Assembly: GCF_024648825.1 (NCBI RefSeq)
Contig: NZ_JANBBE010000010.1
Location: 62,001-126,000 of the forward strand
DNA length: 64,000 nucleotides
From: Lentzea californiensis
GTDB taxonomy: Bacteria; Actinomycetota; Actinomycetes; Mycobacteriales; Pseudonocardiaceae
Reading direction: 5' to 3'
In this document: positions 1 to 10,000 of the stretch, one piece after another
How positions within the stretch are numbered: the stretch's first letter is position 1
Layout of the letters: each line of letters opens with the position of its first letter
Translations under genes and position numbers: made by a program
Notes under the pieces: model-generated
What the model was told of the DNA's origin: nothing
What the model saw: the letters and a program-made list of their open reading frames with translations, nothing else
The model's database searches: none

Positions 1-635
1 CCGCGGTCGGCGCGCTCGTGGGGGCGCCGCTCGCCACGCGCCTGGTCCGGCGTCTGTCGCTGCGCCTCGTCGCCGTGCCGGCGTTGACCGTGGCCGCGCT
101 GACGATGGGCGGGTACGCGTTCCTCGGACTGGAGACCCCGCTCTTCTGGATCGAGGTCCTGTTGCTGGTGCAGGGACTCGCGATCGGCATGGTGATCGGG
201 CCCGTCACGGCCGCGTTGATCGGCAACCTGCCGCTGGACCAGGCCGGTGCCGGATCGGCCGTCACCAACACCATCCGGCAGACCGGCAGCGTGATCGGCA
301 TCGCGGTCGGCGGCACGATCCTGTCGATCGTCTACCGGCGCGAGATCGAGCCCTCGCTGGCGGGTGTGCCCGGTCCGGAGCAGGACCAGGCGCGGCTGTC
401 CGCCGAACAGGCGCGCCACGTCGCCGACGTCATCGAGCGGCCGGCTCTCGCCAGGGCCGCCGACAACGCGTTCGTCGAGGCCATGCACGTCGGGGCGGGC
501 TGGATCACGGTCATCGCGCTCCTCGGAGCGGTCGTGCTGCTCTTCACCCTGCCCGCCACCGCGAAGAAGAAGGAGCCGGTCGAGGTCAAGACCCAGGGCG
601 CCGAGGTCAGGGTCGCCGAGGCGCCACGAGTGTGA
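1..635 (+). CDS. MFS drug-efflux transporter, C-terminal part (5' end outside window)
   Basis: About 210 residues are visible, in frame from base 3. Hydrophobic segments alternate with short loops. The stretch containing GPVTAALIGN followed by DQAGAGSAVTNTIRQTG is typical of the DHA2 (EmrB/QacA, 14-helix) branch of the major facilitator superfamily, where proton-driven exporters of drugs and antibiotics end in a last helix and a charged tail; here the tail is rich in Lys and Glu. The protein would sit in the cytoplasmic membrane. Its TGA overlaps the next start by one base (TGATG), so it is probably co-transcribed with the helicase gene. A role in exporting the nearby polyketide is possible, but the two loci are separated by unrelated genes and a regulator. 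The substrate cannot be read from the sequence. Confidence 0.85.
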   Translation, partial: AVGALVGAPLATRLVRRLSLRLVAVPALTVAALTMGGYAFLGLETPLFWIEVLLLVQGLAIGMVIGPVTAALIGNLPLDQAGAGSAVTNTIRQTGSVIGIAVGGTILSIVYRREIEPSLAGVPGPEQDQARLSAEQARHVADVIERPALARAADNAFVEAMHVGAGWITVIALLGAVVLLFTLPATAKKKEPVEVKTQGAEVRVAEAPRV

Positions 636-2440
636 TGAAGACTGAAACGGTGGCCCCGGTGAGGGTCGACAGCCAGGCCACGTACCTCCTCGACCGGCAC
701 ATGTTCGCCCTGTGGACCTGGGCCGGCAGTGCGGCGGGAGCTGCTCCGCCCGTGGGGGACGTGCAGCCGATCGCCCTGGCCGTTCCGACGCAGGACCTCG
801 CCAGGTTCGAGGTGTCCGAGGTCGACTGCGCACTGGTCGAGCCGGACCGGCTCGCCGGCACCTCGCTCGACTCGCCCGGCCGGTCCGTGGACGCCTGGCG
901 GGCACGGATCACGGGCGGCGACTCGGCCATGCCGATCGCCGGGCACGCCGTTCCCGACGCCACCGGTGCCGCCGTGACGTCAGCGGAACACGCCGTGGCG
1001 GTCTTCCTGCACACCACCGCCGTCGCGGCCGAACTGCGCACCACGCTGACCGCCGAGCTGCGGCCCTACCAGGTCCGGGGGGTGAGCTGGCTGCGCGAGA
1101 CCGTCGACGTGCACGGCGGTGCGGTGCTCGCCGACGAGATGGGGCTCGGCAAGACGCTGCAGACGATCGGCTATCTCGTCGGACGCGCCGGCGAGGGGCC
1201 GCAGGTGGTGGTGTGCCCCACGTCGCTGGTCGGCAACTGGGCGCACGAGATCGCGCGGTTCGCACCGGACCTGCGGACGAAGATCTGGCGTGGCGGGCCG
1301 CTGGAGGCGATGGGCGACAGGACCGTGGTGCTCACCGGCTATCCGACGCTGCGCATGCACGGCCCCGTCCTCCTGGAGCACCAGTGGGTCACCGCCGTCT
1401 TCGACGAGGCGCAGGTGCTGAAGAACCCCTACACGCAGGTGTCGAAGGCCGCGCGAACCATCGAGGCCGACGCGAAGATCGCGCTGACCGGAACGCCCGT
1501 CGAGAATCGTCTCGAGGAACTCTGGGCGTTGCTGAACCTGGTCGCACCACAGCTCTTCGGGCACAAGGCGCAGTTCCGCCGTCGTTACATCCGGCCGATC
1601 GCGGAAGGTTCCGTCGCCGCCGCCACCCGGCTGCGCGGGGTGATCGAACCGGTCGTGCTGATGCGCAAGAAGTCCCAGGTCGCGGTGTCACTTCCACCGA
1701 AGATCCACGCCGACCTGATCTGCGACCTCACCGAAGAGCAGCAGCGGCTGTACGACCGGCTGCTGGAACGGGCGATCGACGACGGCTTCGGCAGCGGCGC
1801 GCAACGCCAGGCGAGAGTGCTGGCGGCGCTGACCGCGCTCAAGCAGGTCTGCAACCACCCGGCACTGGTCGCCGGCGATTCCGACGACTCCGGCGACTTG
1901 GCGGGGCGGTCCGGAAAGCTCGACCTGTGCACCGACATCGTGGCCAACAACCTCGAAACCGACTCGCCGACGCTGATCTTCACGCAGTACCGGAAGACCG
2001 GTGAGCTGCTCCTGCGGCACTTCGCCGAGCAGTTCCGCCTGAACGTCCCGTTCTTCCACGGCGGTTTGAACGCCGACCAGCGGGCCGGCATCGTCCGCGG
2101 CTTCCAGTCCGACGACGGCCCGAAAGTACTGGTGCTCAGCCTGAAAGCCGGCGGCACCGGGCTCACCCTCACCCGCGCGGCCGACGTCATCCACTTCGAC
2201 CGGTGGTGGAATCCGGCCGTGGAGGCGCAGGCCTCCGATCGGGTTCACCGAATCGGTCAGACCCGCACCGTGACCGTCACGACCCTGACCACCAACACCA
2301 CCGTCGAGGAGCACATCGCGGCCATGCATTCGCGCAAATCCGCGCTGTCCGACATCGCTGACATGTCGGGTGTCGCCGAACTGGCCCGGCTGGACGACGA
2401 TCGCCTCATCGCGACCCTGCGCCGGAAGCGGGCCGGGTGA
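635..2440 (+). CDS. SNF2-family DEAD/DEAH-box helicase-like ATPase
   Basis: 601 residues from ATG 635; GTG 632, one codon upstream, is the alternative start. Visible SNF2 motifs in order are: Walker A ADEMGLGKT near residue 168, DEAQ box (motif II, the usual DEAH with Gln), LTGTPVENRLEELW (motif III), FTQYRKTGELL (motif IV), LVLSLKAGGTGLTLT (motif V) and DRVHRIGQTR (motif VI). These mark an ATP-dependent DNA translocase of the Swi2/Snf2 superfamily. At about 600 residues it is short, with only an approximately 130-residue N-terminal extension before the ATPase. It is followed one base later by a SWIM zinc-finger gene, a pairing common in actinobacteria in which the SWIM protein is thought to bind nucleic acid for the motor. 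The biological role (repair, chromatin-like remodelling or defence) is unknown. The family call is secure; the function is not. Confidence 0.92.
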   Translation: MKTETVAPVRVDSQATYLLDRHMFALWTWAGSAAGAAPPVGDVQPIALAVPTQDLARFEVSEVDCALVEPDRLAGTSLDSPGRSVDAWRARITGGDSAMPIAGHAVPDATGAAVTSAEHAVAVFLHTTAVAAELRTTLTAELRPYQVRGVSWLRETVDVHGGAVLADEMGLGKTLQTIGYLVGRAGEGPQVVVCPTSLVGNWAHEIARFAPDLRTKIWRGGPLEAMGDRTVVLTGYPTLRMHGPVLLEHQWVTAVFDEAQVLKNPYTQVSKAARTIEADAKIALTGTPVENRLEELWALLNLVAPQLFGHKAQFRRRYIRPIAEGSVAAATRLRGVIEPVVLMRKKSQVAVSLPPKIHADLICDLTEEQQRLYDRLLERAIDDGFGSGAQRQARVLAALTALKQVCNHPALVAGDSDDSGDLAGRSGKLDLCTDIVANNLETDSPTLIFTQYRKTGELLLRHFAEQFRLNVPFFHGGLNADQRAGIVRGFQSDDGPKVLVLSLKAGGTGLTLTRAADVIHFDRWWNPAVEAQASDRVHRIGQTRTVTVTTLTTNTTVEEHIAAMHSRKSALSDIADMSGVAELARLDDDRLIATLRRKRAG

Positions 2441-2441
2441 C

Positions 2442-3002
2442 GTGCCGGACGACGATTTCGGCTACACGCCGTGGGGCCGGGACTGGGTCCGGCTCGCCCA
2501 ACCCCTGCGCCAGACCCTGCCCAACCCGGCTCTGCCGCGCGCCCGCAAGCTGGCGCGCCTGGGAGGAGTGCAGGTCACGATCGACGGCCGCGTCGTGCGC
2601 GGTGTCGTCGAGCGCGGCCGTGGCACGTCGGTGGCCTGCATCGCGGTGGCGCCGATGTCGCAGGAGACGATCGCCGATATCGCCGGCAGGTTGTGCGGCG
2701 CCCGGGCTCTCCTCACCGAGGACGTGCACCGCGCGGTCACGGAGATGGGCCATTCACCCGCACCGGTGCTGGAAAGCGTCGACTGCTCCTGCTCGGACGA
2801 CACCGGGCGATGTGTCCACGTGTTGGCCGTCTTTTACGAAATGGCCCGGCGGGTCGACGACGACCCGCGAATCTCACTCGACGTCCAGGAATTCTGCCAG
2901 GTCTCACCGGATGTCACCCGAGCGCCCACCGCGGCATTGCCGCAGCGGTGGATCGCGCTCAACGTCCTGAACCCGGCCGACTACTTCGCCGTTCCGAGGT
3001 AG
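2442..3002 (+). CDS. SWIM zinc-finger domain protein
   Basis: 186 residues from GTG 2442, one base after the helicase stop. An upstream in-frame start at 2370 would lie inside the helicase gene, and its extra residues look like out-of-frame coding. The zinc motif CSC-x6-C-V-H, in the segment DCSCSDDTGRCVHVLAV, is a canonical SWIM finger (CxC...CxH). The N-terminal half has the pattern ARKLARLGGVQVTIDGRVVRGVVERG, the beta-rich lead-in commonly seen in SWIM proteins encoded next to SNF2 helicases. It probably binds DNA or protein as a partner of the upstream ATPase and is translationally coupled to it. The C-terminal tail after the finger has no recognised domain. Confidence 0.85.
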   Translation: MPDDDFGYTPWGRDWVRLAQPLRQTLPNPALPRARKLARLGGVQVTIDGRVVRGVVERGRGTSVACIAVAPMSQETIADIAGRLCGARALLTEDVHRAVTEMGHSPAPVLESVDCSCSDDTGRCVHVLAVFYEMARRVDDDPRISLDVQEFCQVSPDVTRAPTAALPQRWIALNVLNPADYFAVPR

Positions 3003-3119
3003 CCCTACGCGAAGGGGGACTTCACGGTGGAGTCACATTGGACAAAACGGAAAGTTTCGGTGCGCGACACCGGGGATTTCAGTGAGCGCCGTCACTGTTG
3101 CCGGCTGATGTGGGCGAAT

Positions 3120-3244
3120 TGGTCATGTGACCAGCTCGAACGCGGTGGTCCATTGAGGTTGGTCTTGTGGACAGTGTCCGCAAAGCGTGCCATGCTGATC
3201 CATATGGGGCGAATCTTCGCGATATAACACAACAAAATGGGGGA
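3120..3244 (+). promoter_or_regulatory. Upstream region of the LuxR-type regulator gene: two small palindromes and a possible -10
   Basis: The 250 bp between the SWIM gene and the regulator hold TGGTCA-TG-TGACCA at 3120-3133, GGACA-G-TGTCC at 3169-3179, a -10-like TATAAC at 3223-3228 and a strong ribosome site GGGGGA at 3239-3244, eight bases before ATG 3253. The stretch is visibly richer in A/T than its surroundings. The palindromes are candidate operators, perhaps for autoregulation. No convincing -35 was seen, so the promoter call is weak. The open frame at 3027-3227 lacks coding character. Confidence 0.35.
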
Positions 3245-3252
3245 TTGTTGCC

Positions 3253-4002
3253 ATGAGTGGCGTGAACGGTGGTGTGGCGCGACACCCGAGCTTGAGCAGT
3301 GGAAGTCGTGCGCGTTGCAGCCAGCAGGAATATTACCTGTTACCTGAGATACGGGACAGGCGAACCGTCAATCTGCAGATCATGCTGATCATTCAGAACG
3401 ACATTCATCGATATAGCATCGAGGGAATGTTCCGGTCGCTCGACATCCGCTTGACGGCGCAGTTCGGCGCGGATTTCGACGATCTCTCGGCGTTCTCCAA
3501 CGGGCAGCTGATCATTTCGTCCGCCAGTGCTCTGTGTCCTGTGCCCGGCGAGATCGCGGAAAGGTTGCGCGGCCACAACGTGCGCGTGCTGATCCTGGTG
3601 GATTCGGCCGACGTCGTCCACGGGTCCTGGATCGATCAAGCCAACGGCTTCCTGGATTGGGCGGACCTCCGGCCCGAGACCCTGCGCCAAGCGGTCGTCG
3701 ACGTGGAGGCCGGACGGTTCCACGTTTCGCCGACCCTGGCGCGCCGATCCGTGACGGCAGCCGACAGAGCCGGTGACGACATCGGCTCGAAGCGCGCGTC
3801 GGCGATCGCGCTGACGGCACGCGAGCAGCAGGTGCTGCGCCTGATCGCCGAGGGACTCAGCAACCGGCAGATCGCCCGGTCACTGAGCGTCTCCGAGCAC
3901 GGGGTCAAGCGCATGGTCGGCATCATCCTGGCCAAGCTCAACTGTCCGAACCGGACTCTCGCGGTGGTCCGCGCCATCGAGGCAGGGCTTCTCGCCGTGT
4001 GA
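3253..4002 (+). CDS. LuxR-family transcriptional regulator with degenerate receiver-like domain (TTA codon)
   Basis: 249 residues. The C-terminus (about 185-249) is a clear LuxR/NarL helix-turn-helix: LTAREQQVLRLIAEGLSNRQIA then SVSEHGVKRMV and a closing KLNCPNRTLAVVRAIEAG. The N-terminal 40-150 region resembles a response-regulator receiver (LIIQND in place of the acidic pair, LILVDSAD near the phospho-Asp strand), but the acidic pocket looks incomplete, so it is probably an atypical receiver not controlled by a kinase. Codon 30 (3340-3342) is TTA, a leucine codon that in streptomycete-type bacteria depends on the bldA tRNA and often marks regulators of secondary metabolism. The gene lies at the end of the PKS array and faces it, so it is the best candidate for its pathway-specific activator. 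The start is supported by GGGGGA at proper spacing. Confidence 0.85.
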   Translation: MSGVNGGVARHPSLSSGSRARCSQQEYYLLPEIRDRRTVNLQIMLIIQNDIHRYSIEGMFRSLDIRLTAQFGADFDDLSAFSNGQLIISSASALCPVPGEIAERLRGHNVRVLILVDSADVVHGSWIDQANGFLDWADLRPETLRQAVVDVEAGRFHVSPTLARRSVTAADRAGDDIGSKRASAIALTAREQQVLRLIAEGLSNRQIARSLSVSEHGVKRMVGIILAKLNCPNRTLAVVRAIEAGLLAV

Positions 4003-4025
4003 CGTGTCGCCCCAGCCGACCCCAG

Positions 4026-4066
4026 CTCCGACGAGTTCGCCGGCGGTCCCGGCGAACTCGTCGGAG
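4026..4066. terminator. Bidirectional hairpin terminator between the regulator and the PKS
   Basis: Perfect 18-bp inverted repeat, arms 4026-4043 and 4049-4066, loop of five bases, followed on either side by no long T tract. It lies 24 bases after the regulator stop and 17 bases beyond the PKS stop, exactly where convergent transcripts should end. Long GC-rich hairpins without a U-tract are usual as terminators in actinomycetes. Confidence 0.85.
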
Positions 4067-4082
4067 TCGGCGTTTCCGCCCA

Positions 4083-7000
4083 TCAGACCGAATCGAGCCA
4101 GCGCCGCAGGTGCGCCGCCGTCTCCGCCGCCTGCTCCTCGATGATCGAGAAGTGATCCGCCTGCACCTGTTCGGCCGGACCGCGGTGCAGCCAGGCGGGG
4201 ACGGGGTCGGCGTCTCCGAAACCGCTCAACGCCGCGGTGGCCCGGAGGTTCAGCGTCGGCGCGGTGATCGGCCTGGTGTCGCGCTCGGAAGTGATCCGCA
4301 CGTAGCCGCCCATGGCGACCAGGCCGTGATCGTCCACGGGAGTCAGCGCGTTGTCCCGCGACAGGAGTTGTCCCAGCGCGTCGGTGAGGACGCGGCCCTG
4401 GAGCTCGAGGTCCTCCGTCGAGTAGGTGTCGATCATCGCGACGCCCGCGAGCTCACCGCCGCCGTCCTCGATCCGCCGGGCGACCGCGTGGGCGATCGCA
4501 CCCCCGATCGAATAGCCGACGAGCGCCACCGGGCCCCGTTCGAGCTCCGCCGCGACGGTCGCGGCGAGGCTCTCGATCGCCGCCGCCCACGTCGCCGGCA
4601 GGTCGTCGCCCGCGCGCGTGCCGGGTAGCCGCAACGCACTGACCTGGCGTTGACCACCCAGTTCACGGGCCAGCCGGGCGAACTGGTGCGGGCCTGATCC
4701 CGGCAGGAACGACGGGACGCAGATCAGCGCCGGTGCCGCGCTGCCGCGGGCCAGGAGTTGCGCGGCCGGGCGCTGCGCGGCGGCCTCGTCCACGGTGTAC
4801 GTGGTCACGAGGGACGAACCGGCGATCAGCAGGGGCATCGCCTCCGCCAGCCGGCCGCGGACGTGCGCAGCCGACACCAGCTCGGTGATCGTGCCGCGCA
4901 CGCCGGCCGGTGCCTGCTCGGCCACTCCGGTGTCGGACTCCTCGATCCGCGATCGCACCAGTTTCGCCACGTCGGCGGCGGTCGGGTGGTCGAAGATCAG
5001 CGTCGACGGCAACGCCAGCCCGGTCAGCTGGGCGAGCCGGTTCCGGAACTCGACGGCGCCGAGGGAGTCGAAACCGAGCTCGGTGAACGGCGCGTCCGGG
5101 TCGATCGCGTCGCCGGACAGGTGACCGAGGACCACCGCGGCGATCTTGCACACCTCTCGCAGGACCACACCGTCGCGGTCGGCGCCGGGCACCGCGGCGA
5201 GCTGCCGCGCCAGGCCGCCACCGGCACTCGCGGCGGCCGGGGGAACCCGGATCATGCCGCGCAGCACCGCGGGAAGCGCACCGCCGCGCGCCAGGGCGGT
5301 GAGCGCCGCCGTGTCCAGCAACGCCGTCATCGGTGTCGCCCGATCGGTCGCGACCGCGTTGTCGAACAACACCATCCCGGACTCCGGGTCGATCGGGACC
5401 AGGCCCAGCCTGTCCCGGATCTGACGGGCGTGCTTGTCGCCGCCGTCCCCGCCGAGCGTCTCCGCCATGCCGACCGTCCACAGTCCCCACGCCAGTGAGT
5501 GCGCGGGCAGGCCGGCGCCGCGCCGCACGCGGGCCAGCGCGTCCAGCATGCTGTTCGCCGCGGCGTAGTTGCCCTGCCCCTGCCCGCCGAGCAACGGTGC
5601 CGCGGACGAGAACAGCACGAACGCCGACAGGTCCAGGTCTCGGGTCAGCTCGTGCAGGTGCAGTGCGGCATCGACCTTCGGTGCCAGCACCCGTGTCGTC
5701 TGCTCGGGGGTGAGGGTGTCGAGCGTGCCGTCGTCCAGGACGCCCGCCGCGTGGACGACGGCGGTCAGCGGGGCGTCGGCGTCGATGCCGGCCAGCAACG
5801 CCCCGACCGCGGCGCGTTCGGTGACGTCGCACGCCACGACCCGGACGCGGGCGCCGAGGCCGGTCAGTTCGGCGGCCAGTTCGGTGGCGCCTTCCGCGGC
5901 CTCACCACGCCGCGAGACCAGCAACAGCCGTCGTGCGCCGTGAGCTGTCACCACGTGCCGGGCGACGATCGCGCCGATGCCGCCCGTGCCGCCGGTGATG
6001 AGCACGGTGCCCCGGTCGAACGACGGCGGCACGCCCGGTTCGGTGGCGGGCAACGGGTGCAGCCGTGGCACCAGGAGCCGGCCCTCGCGGACGGCCACGT
6101 GCGGTTCGCCCTGGGCGACGGCCTCGGCGAGCGAGGAGTCCGGCAGGGTCTCGCCGTCGTGGTCGACGAGCAGGAACCGGCCGGGGTGCTCGGACTGCGC
6201 GCTGCGCACCAGGCCCGCCACGGCGGCCCCGGTCAGGTCGGGTTCCTCACCGGGCAGTCCGGCGGCCGTGCGCGTCACGACCACGAGCCTGCCGGGCTGG
6301 TCAGAGCTCAGCCAGCCCTGCAACTGCTCGAGCGCCGCCAGCACGCCGGCGTGCACGTCCACGGCGCCGTTCCCCCCAGGCGCCGACCACACGACCGTGC
6401 CGGACGCGTCCTGCGGCACAGAAGCGGGCACGTCGACCCACCGGAGGTCGAACAACGGCGCCGCGCCGCGCAGCCGGGCCAGCGCCTGCCGCTCGACCGG
6501 GCGGGTCCGCACCGACTCCACGCTCAGCACGAGGACACCGGTCGCGTCGACCGCCTCCACGCGGAACGCGTCCGGTGCGATGCGCGCCACGCGGGCACGC
6601 AGGGCGCCCACGCCGGTCTGAGCCAGCTGGACACCGTCGAAGGCGAAAGGCAGCCGCGCCCCGCCGTCGGTGAGATGGCCGGCAGCCGCGTGGAACACCG
6701 CGTCCAGCAGCGCCGGATGCAGTCCGAAGGTGGTGGCGCGCACCGCGGCGTCGGTGTCGAGCGCCAGGTCGGCGAACACTTCCTCACCACGCGACCACAC
6801 GGCGCGAACGCCCTGGAACGCCGGGCCGTACCCGAAGCCGAGGTCGCCGAGCGCGCGGTACACCTGCTCTCCGTCGACCGGCTGACCCGCGACCGGAGGC
6901 CACACGCGGGACCAGTCGGGCACCACGGCCGGTGCGGCGGGCGTGAGCACGCCACGGGCGTGCAGCACCCAGGAATCGCCCACGCGGGCGTGCACGGCCA

Positions 7001-10000
7001 CAGCCCGGTGCCCGTTGGCGTCGGGTTCGTCCACGGAGAGCTGGACGTCCACGGCACCATCGGCCGTGAGCACGAGCGGCGCCGCGAGCACGAGCTCCGC
7101 CAGGCGCGGCACACCGAGCCGGGCACCGGCGGCCAGCGCCAGTTCGACGAATCCGCTGCCGGGCATCAGGACCGTGTCGAAGACGGCGTGGTCGGCGAGC
7201 CACGGCTGCGTGCGCAGCGAGAGCCTGCCGGTGAACAGCCACTCGTCCTTGCCGGCGAGCTGCACCTGCGCGTGCAGCAACGGGTGGTCGGCGGAGTCGG
7301 CACCGGCGAGCGGCGCGGTGCTCTCCGCGGGCTGCAGCCAGAACCTCTCGTGCTGGAAGGGATAGGTGGGCAACGTGGTCCGCGTCTGCGGCCGCTCGCC
7401 GAGGCAGGCCGCCCACCGCACCGACCGGCCCGCACAGTGCGCGGTGGCCAGCGCGGCGACCAGCTGCTCGGGTTCGGCGACCGTGCGACGGGATGCCGCG
7501 ACCACCGTCGCATCGGCTTCCGCCAGGGTGGCGCGGGCCATGGTCGTCAGCACCGCGTCCGGGCCCAGCTCGACGAACAGGCCCGCACCCGAGTCGAGCA
7601 GTGTCCGCACCGCCGGGGCGAAGCGCACCGCCTCGCGCACCTGCCGCACCCAGTACTCGGGCGTGCCGACCGGGTCGAACGCTCCGGACACCGTGGAACA
7701 CAAGGGGATCCGCGGCTCGTGATAGGTCAGGCCCGCGGCGATCTCCGCGAACTCGGCCAGCATCGGGTCCATCAGGGCGGAGTGGAACGCGTGGCTCACC
7801 CGCAGCCTGCTGGTCTTGACGCCTTCGGCCACCAGCCTCGACTCCAGCTCCGACACCGCCTCGGTGGCCCCGGAGAAGACGACCGCGTCGGGTGCGTTCA
7901 CGGCCGCCAGTGAGACCGTTCCGCCCGCGACCAGTTCCCGCGCCCGTTCCTCCGGTACCGCGGCGGCGAGCATCGCTCCACCGGCCGGCAGCGCGCCCAT
8001 CAACCGGCCACGGGCCGCGACGAGCCGGCACGCGTCCGTCAACGACCACACTCCGGCCACGTGCGCCGCGGCCAGTTCGCCGATCGAGTGCCCGGCCACG
8101 ACGTCCGGCGTCACGCCGAACGACTCGACGAGGCGGTACATCGCCACCTCGAACGCGAACAAGGCGGGCTGGGTGAACTCGGTGCGGTCCAGCGGAGTGT
8201 CGTCGGCCGCGCCGAACATCACGTCCCGCAGCGAACGCCCCAGGTGCGCGTCGAACTCCGCGCACACCTCGCCGAGCGCGGCCGCGAAGACCGGGAACTC
8301 CTGGTACAGCCCGGCGCCCATCCCGATCCGCTGCGCGCCCTGGCCGGTGAACAGGAACGCGGTCGTGCCCGTCTGGCCGGCGCCGTCGACGATGCCCGGT
8401 CCCGGCTCACCCACTGCCAGGCGCGCGAGGGCCGGCAGCAGCGTCTCCCGGTCCGAGCCCACGACGGCGGCGCTCCGCTCGAACCGCGCGCGGTGCCGTG
8501 CCAGCGTCACCGCGACGTCGGTCAGGTCGAGCTCCGGACGTTCGAGCAGCGCGTCGTGCAGACGGCGCGCCTGGGTCCGCAGCGCGGTGGTCGTCCGCGC
8601 GGACAGCAGCAACGGCACGGCTGCCGGACGGCGCGGATCGACCGGCCGCGGCGAGACCGCGGGTGCCTCTTCGAGGATCAGGTGCGCGTTGGTCCCGCTG
8701 ATCCCGAACGACGACACCCCCGCCCGGCGCGGGCGCTCCCCGACCGGCCACGGCTCGGCCTCGGTCAGGATCCGCACCGCCCCGGCCGACCAGTCCACGT
8801 GCGGTGAGGGCGCGTCGACGTGCAGGGTCGGCGGCAACGTCTCGTGCCGCAGCGCCTGCACCATCTTGATCACACCGCCGACACCGGCGGCCGCCTGCGC
8901 GTGCCCGATGTTCGACTTCAACGACCCGATCCGCAGCGGCTCGGCGCGGTCCTGGCCGTAGGCGTTGAGCAGTGCGCGCGCCTCGATCGGATCGCCCAGC
9001 GTGGTGCCGGTGCCGTGCGCCTCCACCGCGTCCACCTCGGCCGCGCTCACCCCCGCGTTGGCCAGTGCCTGCGCGATCACCCGCTCCTGCGACGGACCGT
9101 TCGGCGCGGTCAAGCCGTTGCTCGCACCGTCCTGGTTGATCGCGCTGCCGCGGATCACGGCCAGCACCGGGCGCCCGTTGCGCTGGGCGTCGGACAACCG
9201 CTCGAGGGCGAGCACGCCGACGCCCTCCGCCCACGAGACACCGTCCGCGGACGACGAGAACGCCTTGCAGCGCCCGTCCGGCGACAGCGCCCGCTGCCGG
9301 GAGAACTCGAGGAACAGCAACGGGGTCGACATGACCGTCACCCCGCCGACCAGGACCAGCGACGTGTCCCCGGCACGCAGCGCCTGTGCCGCCACGTGCA
9401 AGGCCACCAGCGACGACGAGCACGCCGTGTCCACCGTGACCGCCGGTCCTTCCAGTCCGAGTGCGTAGGACACCCGGCCGGAGACGACGCTGCCGGCCGA
9501 CCCGGTCGCCAAATAGCCTTCCGCGGCCCCGTCGGCGGCGTCGCGCGCCGTGTGGCCGTAGTCCTGGTACATGACGCCCGCGTACACGCCGGTGTCGCTG
9601 CCCCGCAGCGAGGCCGGGTCGATGCCGGCGTCCTCGAGCGCTTCCCAGGAGGCTTCGAGCATCAACCGCTGCTGCGGGTCCATCGCCGCCGCCTCGCGGG
9701 GCCCGATGCCGAAGAACCCGGCGTCGAAGTCACCCGCGGCGTGCAGGAACCCGCCTTCCCTGGTGTAGATCCTGCCGGGTTTGCCGGGTTCGGTGTCGTA
9801 GAGGCGGTCGAGGTCCCAGCCGCGGTCGCCGGGGATCGTGGTGATCGCGTCGACGCGCCCGGTGACCAGGTCCCAGAGCTGGTCGGGGTTCTCGACACCG
9901 CCGGGGTACCGGCAGCTCATGCCGACGATCGCAATCGGCTCGTCCGCCTTCGTCCTGGCCCTGGCGGCACGGCGCGGTCCCGCCGGCTCCGAACCGTCGA

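Noticed and set aside
3027-3227. 66-residue open frame upstream of the LuxR gene
   Set aside because: Weak codon bias; it lies in the palindrome-containing leader of the regulator.
5499-7913. Long plus-strand open frames across the PKS (also 10554-12629 and 22763-28672)
   Set aside because: They are antisense to coding DNA with very high GC and strong codon bias, rich in Arg/His/Gln/Gly, with no domain patterns. Such shadows are expected on the opposite strand.
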